NCBI RefSeq assembly: GCF_000377705.1
Contig: NZ_KB898629.1
Coordinates: forward strand, 1-64,000
Direction of reading: 5' to 3'
Origin: Salsuginibacillus kocurii DSM 18087
GTDB lineage: Bacteria > Bacillota > Bacilli > Bacillales > Marinococcaceae
Length of the DNA stretch: 64,000 bases
The position numbers and the translations under genes were made by a program. A model generated the notes under the pieces. The model searched no databases. It had not been told where the DNA came from and saw only the letters and a program-made list of their open reading frames with translations. This document shows, piece by piece, positions 34,493 to 43,455 of the stretch; the stretch's first letter is position 1; each line of letters begins with the position of its first letter.

Positions 34493-36424
34493 ATGGAACC
34501 ACGGTTAATTGCTTTATTGCGGGAACTAATGGCATCAGAAACACCTTTGACCAGTACGTACTTGGCCAATTTAAATCAAGTGACCTCACGAACTACGCGC
34601 GAAGATATTAAAAATTTGAATGCCCACTTAGAAGAGCACGGGGCTTTAATTAAATCGCAGCGAGGAAAAGGTTACATTTTTGAAATTGAAAACGAGCACT
34701 TATTTCGGGCATTTGTAGAAGAAGTGATGGAGGAAAGCAGTAGAAATCAACTTAATAATCCTGCCCTCCCGGAAGAACGTGTTCACTATTTGGTCAAGCG
34801 CTTGCTACTTTCAAACGATTATGTGAAGCTAGATGATATGGCAGATGAAATGTTGATCAGTAAATCAACCATTCAAAACGATATACGTGCCGTAAAAGAT
34901 ATTCTAGACGCTTATGATATTAAATTGGAAAAACGGCCGAACTATGGCTTAAAAGCTATTGGCAGCGAAGTGAAATTACGTTTTTGCATGTCAGAATATA
35001 TTTTTAATCGCAGTGAAAAAAGCGGAGAAGAGCTTTTCCATAAACAGCTGCCATCATTTATTTCTGAAGATTTGCATGACGTGTGGACGATTATCCTTGA
35101 ACAAATTAAGGATCATCACATTACGCTCTCTGATATTGCTATTAATAATTTGTTTATTCATATCGCTATCACGTATGAACGAGTCCAGTCCGGGCATTAT
35201 ATCTCGTTATACCCAAAAGAGTTTGATGAAATTGTCGAGCAGAAAGAGTACCAAGTAGCTAAACAGATCATTGAAAATGTAGAAGATAAGCTAGAAATGA
35301 CGTTTCCCGATGTGGAAGTTGCCTACATCGCCATTCACTTATTAGGCACAAAAATGCTGTCGCAAACGAACCTCTCCCATGAAGGGGTCGAACACGTATT
35401 GGACGAAAGCGTCTATCATATGACGCTTTCTATTCTAGAAACGATAGAGAATAAGTTACATCTTGGTATTAAACAAGACCAGGAACTCATTGTCGGTCTA
35501 GGCCTGCATTTGAAGCCAGCTGTTAATCGTTACCACTACGGTATGAACATTCGCAATCCAATGCTTGATGACATTAAGAAAAATTACCCGGTGGCCTTTG
35601 AAGCGGCGATTATCGCCGGCATCGTACTTGAAGACATTGCCGGTGTTATGATCGAAGAAAGCGAAATTGGCTATATAGCCCTTCATATCGGGGCAGCGAT
35701 GGAACGAAAAAAGCTGCAGAAAGGGCCGCAGCGTTGCATGGTCATTTGCGCATCGGGTGCCGGAAGTGCCCAGCTTATTTATTATAAACTAAAAGCCCAG
35801 TTTGGCTCGAAGCTTGATGTCGTAGGAACAACCGAATATTATAAGCTCGCGCAAATGAGCTTTGAGGATCTCGATTTTGTTGTCAGTACCATTTCGTTAC
35901 CTGATGAGCTGCCAATCCCCGTGATTGAAGTGAATACGATTTTAGGGGAAGGAGACTTGCAAAAGGTAGAAGACTACGTTCAAGAGAGTAAGGAAAGTAT
36001 TTTCGAGTTCATAAAAGAAGAATTGGTGTTTTTGAACCAATCCTTTCAATCGAAAGAGGAAGTTTTAACCTTTATGAACGACAAACTGCTACACTTAGGT
36101 TATGTCGATGAAACGTATTTAGAAAAAGTGTATGAACGGGAAGCAGTCGCTCCTACAAGTTTTGGGAATCTAGTCGCTATTCCGCATCCCATCAGCCCCC
36201 ATACTTCAGAAACACACCTTGTGATTTGCACACTGCAAAAGCCTATTATGTGGGAAGATAAGCGCGTACAGTTTGTTTGTTTCTTGAATGTGGAGAAAAA
36301 CAGCAGTGCAGATTTGCAAATTCTATATAAAGTACTAGGAAGTATTGTCGATGATCTGGAGAGGGTGCAGCAATTGCTTAAGTGTAAAACGTATGAAGAT
36401 GTATTGCGGCTGCTCGTGCGATAA
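34493..36424 (+). CDS. licR: LicR/MtlR-type PTS-regulated transcriptional activator (BglG-family PRD protein)
   Basis: The 643-residue regulator has an N-terminal HTH_11 (LIALLRELMASETPLTSTYL), a second Mga-like HTH (MADEMLISKSTIQNDIRAV), PRD1 and PRD2 with conserved His (IAIHLLGTKM; GLGLHLKPAVNRYHY), an EIIB-Gat-like domain with Cys in VICASGAGSAQLIYY at about residue 418, and a C-terminal EIIA-Fru-like domain with His in VAIPHPISPH at about residue 564. It should be activated by the adjacent PTS when substrate is present. ATG 34493 follows AAGGAGGGA. It stands between the GH4 gene and the PTS operon that it presumably activates. Confidence 0.92.
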   Translation: MEPRLIALLRELMASETPLTSTYLANLNQVTSRTTREDIKNLNAHLEEHGALIKSQRGKGYIFEIENEHLFRAFVEEVMEESSRNQLNNPALPEERVHYLVKRLLLSNDYVKLDDMADEMLISKSTIQNDIRAVKDILDAYDIKLEKRPNYGLKAIGSEVKLRFCMSEYIFNRSEKSGEELFHKQLPSFISEDLHDVWTIILEQIKDHHITLSDIAINNLFIHIAITYERVQSGHYISLYPKEFDEIVEQKEYQVAKQIIENVEDKLEMTFPDVEVAYIAIHLLGTKMLSQTNLSHEGVEHVLDESVYHMTLSILETIENKLHLGIKQDQELIVGLGLHLKPAVNRYHYGMNIRNPMLDDIKKNYPVAFEAAIIAGIVLEDIAGVMIEESEIGYIALHIGAAMERKKLQKGPQRCMVICASGAGSAQLIYYKLKAQFGSKLDVVGTTEYYKLAQMSFEDLDFVVSTISLPDELPIPVIEVNTILGEGDLQKVEDYVQESKESIFEFIKEELVFLNQSFQSKEEVLTFMNDKLLHLGYVDETYLEKVYEREAVAPTSFGNLVAIPHPISPHTSETHLVICTLQKPIMWEDKRVQFVCFLNVEKNSSADLQILYKVLGSIVDDLERVQQLLKCKTYEDVLRLLVR

Positions 36425-36444
36425 AGGATACCTTTTGACCTTAA

Positions 36445-36498
36445 AAACAAGCTGTGGTTGTAGAGCATATCAGCCTATGATCTCGGCTTGTTTTTGTA
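36445..36498 (+). terminator. Probable intrinsic terminator
   Basis: AAACAAGC pairs with GCTTGTTT over a 31-base loop that has its own weak stem, followed by TTTGT. It lies about 20 bp after licR. Confidence 0.5.
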
Positions 36499-36724
36499 TG
36501 TAGAGAAGGGTACATAATCATCGTGACGTAAAACTACCAACCATAGCTCTTTCTTATCCCCTCTTTATTCAAGCACATGCTATATTCAAGCATTCGCGCC
36601 AAATGAAGAAGGGGGGACACAATCTATTTCCACTTCGAAGCGGAAAAAGTATGCGTTTTCATGAAAGCGGTTTTACCATACACTAAATTTACACAAACGA
36701 AGCCAAACTTTGGGAGGAAATAAA
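36499..36724 (+). promoter_or_regulatory. Promoter region of the lic PTS operon
   Basis: A cre-like TGAAAGCGGTTTTA at 36662-36675 lies about 50 bp before the EIIB start. It deviates from consensus at the base after the central CG. A promoter and a LicR site are expected here but cannot be placed by eye. Confidence 0.45.
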
Positions 36725-37036
36725 ATGACTAAAATTTTACTAGCGTGTTCTGCGGGAATGTCTACAAGTCTACTTGTTACAAATATGCAGGAGGAAGCAA
36801 AAGCAAGAGGGTTGGATGCTGAGATCTGGGCTGTTGCTCAAGATAAAGCAGAATCCGATATGGAAAAAGCGGATGTCCTGTTAATTGGGCCGCAAATGAG
36901 GTTTATGAAACGAAAGTATGAAAAAGTAGCAAAAGACGTCGGTATTCCGCTGGACGTGATTGATGCCCAAGCGTATGGAAGAGTGGATGGTAAAGCGGTC
37001 ATCGACCATGCCCTTAACTTAATTGAGTCGAAGTAA
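36725..37036 (+). CDS. licB: PTS lichenan/cellobiose-type EIIB (LicB-like)
   Basis: The 103-residue EIIB has its phosphorylated Cys in ILLACSAGMSTSLLVTNMQ at about residue 8, followed by ADVLLIGPQMRFMKRKYE, as in LicB/CelA. ATG 36725 has GGGAGGAAA upstream. A hairpin separates it from the permease gene, which may set a different protein ratio. Confidence 0.93.
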   Translation: MTKILLACSAGMSTSLLVTNMQEEAKARGLDAEIWAVAQDKAESDMEKADVLLIGPQMRFMKRKYEKVAKDVGIPLDVIDAQAYGRVDGKAVIDHALNLIESK

Positions 37037-37051
37037 TTGTTATAAAAGAGA

Positions 37052-37077
37052 AAAAGCCCCATCTATTAAGGGGCTTC
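37052..37077 (+). terminator. Intra-operon hairpin between licB and licC
   Basis: AAGCCCC pairs with GGGGCTT over a nine-base loop but is followed by CTATCATTTTT rather than an immediate U-run. It may be a partial terminator or mRNA stabiliser giving more EIIB than EIIC. Confidence 0.6.
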
Positions 37078-37109
37078 TATCATTTTTATGAAATTGGGGG
37101 AGGGTACGC

Positions 37110-38432
37110 ATGAATAATAGTAAATTTATGGATCTATTAGAACGGATCCTCATGCCTATCGCGGAAAAATTAAATAATAACCGCTATTTAACGGCATTAA
37201 GAGATGGATTTTTAGTCGCACTTCCACTTATTATTTTCGGTTCTATTTTCGTAGTTATTGCGAATTTTCCGTTCTTAGATCAGATGATTAGTGAAGAAGC
37301 ATTTGCTGCCTACCAGGAAGCCTTGGGCCCTGCATCCGATGCGACTCTTACGATAATGGGAGCCTTTGTTATCGTGGGGATAGGGTATAAATTTATAGCG
37401 AATCAAGGCGGAGAAGGAATTTATGGTGGAGTTGTGGCCCTGGCTGCCTTTCTTATTTTAACGCCACAAGTGGTTGAGGATGTTGAAGGTGGAATTCCAA
37501 TCTCAGCACTAGGGGCAGAAGGTCTATTCGTTGGAATTATTACAGCTTTTCTAGCATCAACACTTTATCAATATTTTGTAAATAAAGATTTAACCATCAA
37601 GATGCCTGCGGGTGTCCCGGATGCGGTGAGCCGCTCATTTAGCGCTCTTTTCCCAGTATCCCTGACACTTACTCTGTTTTTAGTCATCCGTATTATTTTT
37701 GAATTTACCCCTTTTGAAACAGTTCAGAACTTTATTTATACGGTTTTGCAGGAACCGTTAACAGCTCTTGGTGGCGGACTGCCGGCTACTATTATCGCTG
37801 TATTAATGATTCAGCTTTTCTGGTTCTTCGGTCTGCATGGGCAAATTATTGTCAATTCAGTACTCGACCCAATTTGGTATACGTTAAATAACCAGAACTT
37901 AGAGGCCTTTCAAGCAGGCACAGAACTACCTAATATTGTAACCAAACAATTTATTGATACGTTTATTGTAGGTATTGGTGGTTCAGGGATGACGCTTGCC
38001 GTCATTATCGGGATTTTCCTAATCGGACGCAGCCGTCAGTTAAAACAAGTTGGTCGTGTTGGTGCTCCAGCCGGTATCTTTAATGTAAACGAACCCATTA
38101 TTTTTGGGTTGCCGATTATCTTAAATCCACTCGTTATTGTGCCGTGGTTATTAGCGCCCGTAGTGGTAGCTGTAGTCACTTATTATGCGATGTTCTTTGG
38201 ACTGGTGCCAAGGCCGGCTGGAATTATTGTACCGTGGACGACCCCACCATTGCTCAGTGGCTTTTTAGCAACCGGTAATGCGTGGCAAGGTGCCGTCATG
38301 CAAGTGGTGAGTATGGTAATCGTCTTTATGATCTGGTGGCCGTTCCTAAAGGTTATGGATAAGCAGTACTACGAACAAGAAAAAGAAGAAGATAATAGCT
38401 CTTCAGCAAGCAGTAATGGTACGGAAAGTTAA
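37110..38432 (+). CDS. licC: PTS lichenan/cellobiose-type EIIC permease (LicC-like)
   Basis: The 440-residue permease has about ten spans. LVALPLIIFGSIFVVIANFP near the N-terminus and APAGIFNVNEPIIFGLPIIL in the last third carry the Lac-family EIIC signature and the NEP sugar-binding loop. MKMP-like IKMPAGVPDAV lies in the middle as in LicC/CelB. GGGGGAGG precedes the ATG. It works with the EIIB and EIIA on either side. The acidic C-terminal tail (EKEEDNSSSA) is variable in the family. Confidence 0.93.
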   Translation: MNNSKFMDLLERILMPIAEKLNNNRYLTALRDGFLVALPLIIFGSIFVVIANFPFLDQMISEEAFAAYQEALGPASDATLTIMGAFVIVGIGYKFIANQGGEGIYGGVVALAAFLILTPQVVEDVEGGIPISALGAEGLFVGIITAFLASTLYQYFVNKDLTIKMPAGVPDAVSRSFSALFPVSLTLTLFLVIRIIFEFTPFETVQNFIYTVLQEPLTALGGGLPATIIAVLMIQLFWFFGLHGQIIVNSVLDPIWYTLNNQNLEAFQAGTELPNIVTKQFIDTFIVGIGGSGMTLAVIIGIFLIGRSRQLKQVGRVGAPAGIFNVNEPIIFGLPIILNPLVIVPWLLAPVVVAVVTYYAMFFGLVPRPAGIIVPWTTPPLLSGFLATGNAWQGAVMQVVSMVIVFMIWWPFLKVMDKQYYEQEKEEDNSSSASSNGTES

Positions 38433-38614
38433 AAGACTCCCTCATTTTAGAGTCTGCTAACTTTCATGAAGGGTGACAATGTTCATCTGCGTTGCGGGGC
38501 GGGCTGCAGTTCTGCCTGCCCACTCTGCGGCGACGGATGCAGGTAGCCACAACCCATCCATTCATGAGCTGAACGTAAACTTACATTTTGGACCCCAGGA
38601 GAGGATCGGTTTTC

Positions 38615-38920
38615 ATGGAAAAAATAACAGAAATCGCTTTTCAAATTATACTTTATGCAGGCAACGGTAAATCGAATGCAATGGAAGCCATACAAGAAGC
38701 AAAAGAAGGGAATTTTGAAGCTGCAGATGATTTGATTGTGCAGGCGGGAGAAGAATTAAGTAAATCGCACCACTATCAAACGGAGCTTCTGCAGCAAGAA
38801 GCAAGCGGAGAGGAGTCCCCGGTGAATGTGATGCTTATCCATTCGCAGGACCACCTTATGACCTCAATGACAGTCCGTGATCTGGCAATCGAAATTATCG
38901 AAATTTATCGGAACAAGTAA
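38615..38920 (+). CDS. licA: PTS lichenan/cellobiose-type EIIA (LicA-like)
   Basis: The 101-residue EIIA has the phosphorylated His in VMLIHSQDHLMTSMTV and the N-terminal AFQIILYAGNGKSNAMEAI typical of Lac-family trimers. ATG 38615 follows AGGAGAGG with a slightly long spacing; the extra upstream codons of the frame are not family-like. About 180 bp separate it from licC; no terminator is evident there. The GH1 gene follows after 18 bp. Confidence 0.9.
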   Translation: MEKITEIAFQIILYAGNGKSNAMEAIQEAKEGNFEAADDLIVQAGEELSKSHHYQTELLQQEASGEESPVNVMLIHSQDHLMTSMTVRDLAIEIIEIYRNK

Positions 38921-38938
38921 GAGAGAGGAGACTAACGA

Positions 38939-40336
38939 ATGGTTACAGAATATACGTTTCCTGAATATTTTTGGTGGGGAGCAGCTACTTCGGCTACTCA
39001 AATCGAAGGCGCAGCTGACAAAGACGGGAAAGGAAAGAACATTTGGGACAAATGGTTCGAAGAGCAGCCTGAACGTTTTTTCGACCAAGTAGGTCCTGGG
39101 CAGACGTCTGATTTCTATCATTTGTATAAAGAAGATATTGAGCGCATGAAAGATATTAATTTTAATAGTTTTCGTCTATCGATCTCCTGGTCCCGCTTAA
39201 TTCCGGATGGAGATGGTGAGGTGAACAGCGAAGCGGTGGAGTTTTACAATAACGTCTTAGATGAGATGATCGCACAGGGTGTTGAGCCATTTGTCTGTCT
39301 TTATCATTTTGACATGCCGCTTTCGATGCAGGAAATTGGGGGCTGGGAAAATCGGAAGGTTGCGGAAGCATTCGCCCGCTATGCTGAAATATGCTTTGAA
39401 ACGTTTGGCGACCGGGTGAAAAAATGGTTCACTCACAATGAACCGATCGTTCCAGTTGAAGGCGGTTACCTTTACAATTTCCATTACCCCAATGTTGTCC
39501 ACTTTCAACGAGCTGTGCAAGTCGCGTATCATACGATGATTTCTCACGCCTTAGCAGTGAAAAACTTTCGCAGAGTGGCAAACGGAGCAGATGGGGAAAT
39601 AGGCATTATATTAAACTTGACCCCATCTTATCCGCGCAGTAATCATCCAGCTGACTTGAAAGCATCGCGAATTGCCGACCTTTTCTTCAATCGCAGCTTT
39701 TTGGACCCGTCTGTCTTGGGCGAATATCCGCAAGAGTTGATTGATTTGCTCGGGGAGTATGAAGCACTTCCGCAGGTCGAATCTGGAGATGCAGATTTAT
39801 TAAAAGAGAACACGGTGGATTTGTTAGGGGTTAATTATTATCAGCCACGGCGGGTAAAGGCTAAAGAAAATCTGCCGAACCCAAACAGTCCAATGATGCC
39901 TGAATGGTTCTTTGATCATTATGAAATGCCGGGGCGGAAAATGAATCCGTACCGTGGCTGGGAGATTTATGAAAAAGGTGTTTATGACATCATGATGAAT
40001 CTAAAAGAGAACTATGGTAATATTCCATCCTTCATTTCCGAAAACGGGATGGGCGTGCAGAATGAAGAACGCTTTCTTGAAAATGGCGAAATTCAAGACG
40101 ATTACCGAATCGATTTTATTAAAGAGCACCTTAAATGGCTGCATCAAGCGATAGAAGAAGGGGCTAATGCAAAAGGCTACCACTTATGGTCGTTTATGGA
40201 CAACTGGTCCTGGATGAATGCCTATAAAAATCGCTACGGCTACTTTTCGGTCAATCTTGAAACAATGGAACGTACACCGAAAAAGAGTGCGCATTGGATA
40301 CGAGAAGTAGCAAAGCAAAATGGTTTTTCAGAGTAA
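38939..40336 (+). CDS. GH1-family (6-phospho-)beta-glucosidase
   Basis: The 465-residue GH1 enzyme is cytoplasmic and complete. FPEYFWWGAATSATQIEGA marks the N-terminus, the acid/base Glu lies in WFTHNEPIVP at about residue 167 and the nucleophile Glu in FISENGMG at about 368; the family's C-terminal YHLWSFMDNWSW follows. As the last gene of the licB-C-A unit it most probably hydrolyses sugar phosphates delivered by that PTS. Phosphate specificity cannot be read with certainty. A terminator follows at 40375. Confidence 0.9.
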   Translation: MVTEYTFPEYFWWGAATSATQIEGAADKDGKGKNIWDKWFEEQPERFFDQVGPGQTSDFYHLYKEDIERMKDINFNSFRLSISWSRLIPDGDGEVNSEAVEFYNNVLDEMIAQGVEPFVCLYHFDMPLSMQEIGGWENRKVAEAFARYAEICFETFGDRVKKWFTHNEPIVPVEGGYLYNFHYPNVVHFQRAVQVAYHTMISHALAVKNFRRVANGADGEIGIILNLTPSYPRSNHPADLKASRIADLFFNRSFLDPSVLGEYPQELIDLLGEYEALPQVESGDADLLKENTVDLLGVNYYQPRRVKAKENLPNPNSPMMPEWFFDHYEMPGRKMNPYRGWEIYEKGVYDIMMNLKENYGNIPSFISENGMGVQNEERFLENGEIQDDYRIDFIKEHLKWLHQAIEEGANAKGYHLWSFMDNWSWMNAYKNRYGYFSVNLETMERTPKKSAHWIREVAKQNGFSE

Positions 40337-40374
40337 CTATTCATTATGCGTTAAAAGAAAGAGAAGATAAATTT

Positions 40375-40406
40375 GGAGATGTCCTTTAGTAGGACATCTC
40401 CTTTTT
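40375..40406 (+). terminator. Intrinsic terminator of the lic operon
   Basis: GGAGATGTCCT and AGGACATCTCC form an 11-bp stem with a four-base loop, followed by TTTTT. Confidence 0.92.
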
Positions 40407-40437
40407 GCATAGAATGGCAGCAAAGGAGGGGAAAGCT

Positions 40438-41322
40438 GTGACAGATGAATACTTGCGTTGGTCAGAAGTGCCTTACGCTGGTGAAAAGGAGCCGCCAACG
40501 AATCCAGTTACGCTCGATGCTGGCTCCTGGCCGCTTTTCTTTTTAAAAAGGGGAAGTGACGGCTCGCTTCTGAAGCCGGATGGGGAAAAGCTGCAACTTC
40601 CTATCGTGACACCGGACCGCGTTGACTTTCTAGCAGAGCTGGAGGTTGTGCAGCATTCCTTGAAACATTTACGTTCGAATCAAGAAGAGATTGCGAAATA
40701 TTATGGGACCGGAGTGCCAACAAAGCAGTGGACCCCGGTGATTGACCGGCTCATTGATACGTACGGCAGGTCTCCTGTAGAAGCAGCGCGCATTCTGGCG
40801 GTAGTGCAGGCAGCCATTCAAGATACAATGGTTGTGGTCTGGGATATTAAGTATAAATATGATGTAGCCCGGCCTAACCAATATGACCGGAATATGGAAA
40901 CGGTGATCTGTACGCCCCGCTTTCCAGCTTATCCTTCCGGCCACGCGACGATGTCTGGCTGCAGTGAAGTTGTGCTAAGCTACTTTTTTCCTCCGGAAGC
41001 AGAAAAATTGTATCAAATTGCAGAAGATAATGCGGTAAGTCGTTTGTTCGGTGGTGTACATTTTCCGGTTGATAATGACGAAGGGCTTCGCTTAGGGCGT
41101 TATATAGGAAGCTTGGTGGTAGAGGAACTGGAAATTCAAAACGAGTACCGTTCTGTACCAATAGACGTGGCTCCGAGGGAGTACCGGGACGCTGACCTAT
41201 TTCCATATTACTATCGTCAATTTATTCCTTTTGCTTTCCCCAGAGATTGTACCTCGCTGGTTCGTGACCAGAAACGGCGGAAGCAGGATGTATCGGCTTC
41301 TAAGCCAAAATTGTATTTGTAA
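40438..41322 (+). CDS. Vanadium-dependent haloperoxidase-type PAP2 superfamily protein
   Basis: The 294-residue protein has all three motifs of the PAP2/vanadate-haloperoxidase site: K-X6-RP in KYKYDVARPN, PSGH in PAYPSGHATM, and SR-X5-H-X3-D in SRLFGGVHFPVD. It lacks a signal peptide and membrane helices, so it is cytoplasmic, unlike lipid phosphatases of the superfamily. It may be a phosphatase or a haloperoxidase; vanadate binding is not provable from sequence. GTG 40438 was chosen because AAAGGAGGGG lies eight bases upstream; an in-frame ATG at 40414 is before that site. Confidence 0.82.
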   Translation: MTDEYLRWSEVPYAGEKEPPTNPVTLDAGSWPLFFLKRGSDGSLLKPDGEKLQLPIVTPDRVDFLAELEVVQHSLKHLRSNQEEIAKYYGTGVPTKQWTPVIDRLIDTYGRSPVEAARILAVVQAAIQDTMVVVWDIKYKYDVARPNQYDRNMETVICTPRFPAYPSGHATMSGCSEVVLSYFFPPEAEKLYQIAEDNAVSRLFGGVHFPVDNDEGLRLGRYIGSLVVEELEIQNEYRSVPIDVAPREYRDADLFPYYYRQFIPFAFPRDCTSLVRDQKRRKQDVSASKPKLYL

Positions 41323-41423
41323 CTAAAGGTGAAGATGGTTATAACGTACAAACTAGAAGACATTAGATCAGGAGGGCACGGCTAGGGCGAATGGTCGCAA
41401 AAGCTGCAACAGAGGAAGAGGGT

Positions 41424-41460
41424 CAAAAAAACAGGAGCTGCCTTTTAAGACGGCTCCTGC
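41424..41460 (-). terminator. Intrinsic terminator of the second monooxygenase gene
   Basis: CAGGAGC pairs with GCTCCTG over a 14-base loop; on the minus strand it runs into seven T residues. Confidence 0.8.
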
Positions 41461-41506
41461 GTGTATATTAAAGGGATTTACTACCTCTACATACCGAATT
41501 CTGCTT

Positions 41507-42520
41507 TTATGGATTAAACAAATCAGAGACAAGCTCAAATGATTTGAGCCGGGCATTGTGGTCATAAATCTGGGCAGTGATCATCATTTCATCAACCTGC
41601 GTCTCGTCCAAGAAGACCTGAAGCTGTTCTCTTACTGTTTCTTTGCTGCCAAATATGGAAGAACTAAGTTGTTGATCGAGCGCGATTTTTTCTCGCTCTG
41701 TCATGAGCTCATCAATGTTTTCAATCGGTGGTTGCAACGGTTCTTCGGTGTTACGGATCAAGTTCAAGAATTGTTTTTTGAGCGTGGAGCCTAACCAGTT
41801 TGCTTCTTCATCTGTTTCTGCTGCAACCACATTTAAACCTACCATAGCGTATGGTTCATCTAAGACCTCTGAAGGCACAAATGAGCGGTGGTATAAATCA
41901 AGCGCAGGGATCGTATTGTTCGGTGAAAAGTGACTGGCAAAAGCAAACGGCAGGCCGAGCTGGCCGGCAAGCTGGGCGCTGAAGCCGCTTGAGCCAAGCA
42001 GCCAGATTGGCACGTCTAAGCCCTGGCCTGGAATGGCGCGAATCGGCGCGGCATGTGGAGAATCGGCCGGCTCAAAGTACGCACGCAATTCATTTAATTG
42101 TTGCGGGAAGTCGTCCCCTCCGCTCATATTGTTGCGCCGCAGTGCCTGCATCGTACGTTGGTCGGTACCGGGTGCGCGGCCAAGGCCAAGGTCAATCCGA
42201 CCCGGGTGAAGGGATTCAAGCGTGCCGAACTGCTCTGCGATAACAAGCGGGGCATGGTTAGGCAGCATAATGCCGCCTGAACCAACGCGAATATGGTTCG
42301 TATGTGAAGCGACATGGCCAATCAGTACAGAAGTAGCTGAGCTTCCAATGAAAGGCATGTTGTGATGCTCAGCCATCCAATAACGGGTATAGCCTAAATT
42401 TTCCGCGTGTTGTGCTAAGTCAACGGTATGTTGAAATGACTCTGTTGCACTACTTCCTTCTAGAATCGGTGAAAGATCCAGGAGGGAGTAATTAATATCT
42501 GTAAGCTGTTTATCGCTCAT
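41507..42520 (-). CDS. LLM-class flavin-dependent oxidoreductase (paralogue of 435-1436)
   Basis: The 337-residue luciferase-like enzyme shows the same blocks as the protein at 435: [40 protein letters not shown] and [11 protein letters not shown], then [20 protein letters not shown]. It should bind reduced FMN and O2 in the cytoplasm. The start ATG at 42520 has AGAAAGAAG upstream. It is monocistronic with its own terminator. The substrate is unknown. Confidence 0.87.
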   Translation of the reverse strand: MSDKQLTDINYSLLDLSPILEGSSATESFQHTVDLAQHAENLGYTRYWMAEHHNMPFIGSSATSVLIGHVASHTNHIRVGSGGIMLPNHAPLVIAEQFGTLESLHPGRIDLGLGRAPGTDQRTMQALRRNNMSGGDDFPQQLNELRAYFEPADSPHAAPIRAIPGQGLDVPIWLLGSSGFSAQLAGQLGLPFAFASHFSPNNTIPALDLYHRSFVPSEVLDEPYAMVGLNVVAAETDEEANWLGSTLKKQFLNLIRNTEEPLQPPIENIDELMTEREKIALDQQLSSSIFGSKETVREQLQVFLDETQVDEMMITAQIYDHNARLKSFELVSDLFNP

Positions 42521-42664
42521 GTTCTCAACTTCTTTCTATAATTAGGATTCGAGATAGCTCGTATACATATTAGATTGTATCAATCCTGTTTCGAGAACCA
42601 TAATAACTTGCTTATAGTCTGCCTGAACGAGATATGAGACAACTGCTTTTACTAGTACTATGTA

Positions 42665-42835
42665 CTATTGGACGGAATCATCATCGAAACTTTCCGTGTG
42701 CTTCTTTTTATCGTTAATGCCAAGTTCTTTTTTGATTATAGCAAGCTCTTCTATAATAAATTTTGTGTTGAGCCAAGCGGCAATGGAACCAATAATAGCA
42801 AGCCCCAAAATAATAAGAAGTACTATTTCAAACAT
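42665..42835 (-). CDS. Small membrane protein, 56 residues, unknown
   Basis: A short minus-strand frame has a strong AGGAGGG site seven bases before ATG 42835. It starts MFEIVLLIILGLAIIGSIAA, a single membrane helix, then a cytoplasmic amphipathic helix (TKFIIEELAIIKKELGIND) and an acidic, Ser-containing tail ending SFDDDSVQ. It lies between the monooxygenase and the divergent YkuS-like gene. No family is recognised; overlapping plus-strand frames have no ribosome site. Confidence 0.6.
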   Translation of the reverse strand: MFEIVLLIILGLAIIGSIAAWLNTKFIIEELAIIKKELGINDKKKHTESFDDDSVQ

Positions 42836-42975
42836 TCGAGTCCCTCCCTATGTACGTTTTAACTTAGTGATTGCAGATTTTCCCCCTTTTCTCATAGAGG
42901 CAAAGCCAAACAAATGTATAAAGATGGAATTTGTGTACATAGTAAAAGAGAAACCGATTATAGGAGGGTGATTGC

Positions 42976-43227
42976 ATGGCACGAGTAGGTGTAGAAGAGT
43001 CGCTTACCGATGTACGTCAAGGTTTGATGGAAATGGGAATGGACGTGAAAACCTTAAAGGAAAATAACGATGCCGAAGATTGTGATTGCTGTGTGGTGTC
43101 AGGCCAGGATGAAAATATGATGAACATGCAGGGAACCAATTTCCAAGGTTCTGTCGTAAACGCGGATGGTGCTACTGCGGAAGAGGTCTGCCAAGAAGTA
43201 AACACTCGTTTAACGGAAGGCCAGTAA
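42976..43227 (+). CDS. YkuS-like UPF0180 family protein
   Basis: The 83-residue protein starts MARVGVEESLTDVRQGLMEM and has DCDCCVVSGQDENMMNM and a VVNADGATAEEVCQEV tail, as in the UPF0180 (YkuS) family of Bacilli. The strongly conserved Cys-Asp-Cys-Cys run suggests metal or redox chemistry, but the function is unknown. ATG 42976 has AGGAGGG upstream. It is monocistronic with a terminator. Confidence 0.82.
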   Translation: MARVGVEESLTDVRQGLMEMGMDVKTLKENNDAEDCDCCVVSGQDENMMNMQGTNFQGSVVNADGATAEEVCQEVNTRLTEGQ

Positions 43228-43267
43228 CTAGCAAAGAGTTGCACTGAATACGTGGGCCACACATATG

Positions 43268-43303
43268 AAAACCAGCCGTGGGAGCGATCGCGGCTGGTTT
43301 TTT
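43268..43303 (+). terminator. Intrinsic terminator
   Basis: AAACCAGCCG pairs with CGGCTGGTTT around a GC-rich loop, followed by TTT, about 40 bp after the YkuS-like gene. Confidence 0.87.
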
Positions 43304-43330
43304 GGTTTGAACGCAAATAAGAGTAGCCCG

Positions 43331-43404
43331 AAACGGACTTCTGTTCGTCTGTTCAGCTTATCATTGGTTTAGCAGAACGTAACGAACTTTTGTTCCGCTT
43401 CTCG
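43331..43404. repeat. Possible CGGA/TCCG-type intergenic element, copy 3 (degenerate)
   Basis: It begins AACGGACTTCTGTTCGTC and ends with GAACTTTTGTTCCGC, around a middle segment GTTTAGCAGAAC. The layout resembles 10477-10550 and 32663-32743, but the match is weak. Confidence 0.3.
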
Positions 43405-43455
43405 TCTTCCCGCATCTCTCTTATACCCTGATTGGCCCAGTTAATGATTTCTTCA

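Noticed and set aside
42660-42971. Plus-strand frames between the monooxygenase and YkuS-like genes
   Set aside because: The minus-strand frame 42665-42835 has a strong ribosome site and membrane-protein composition; the plus frames have none.
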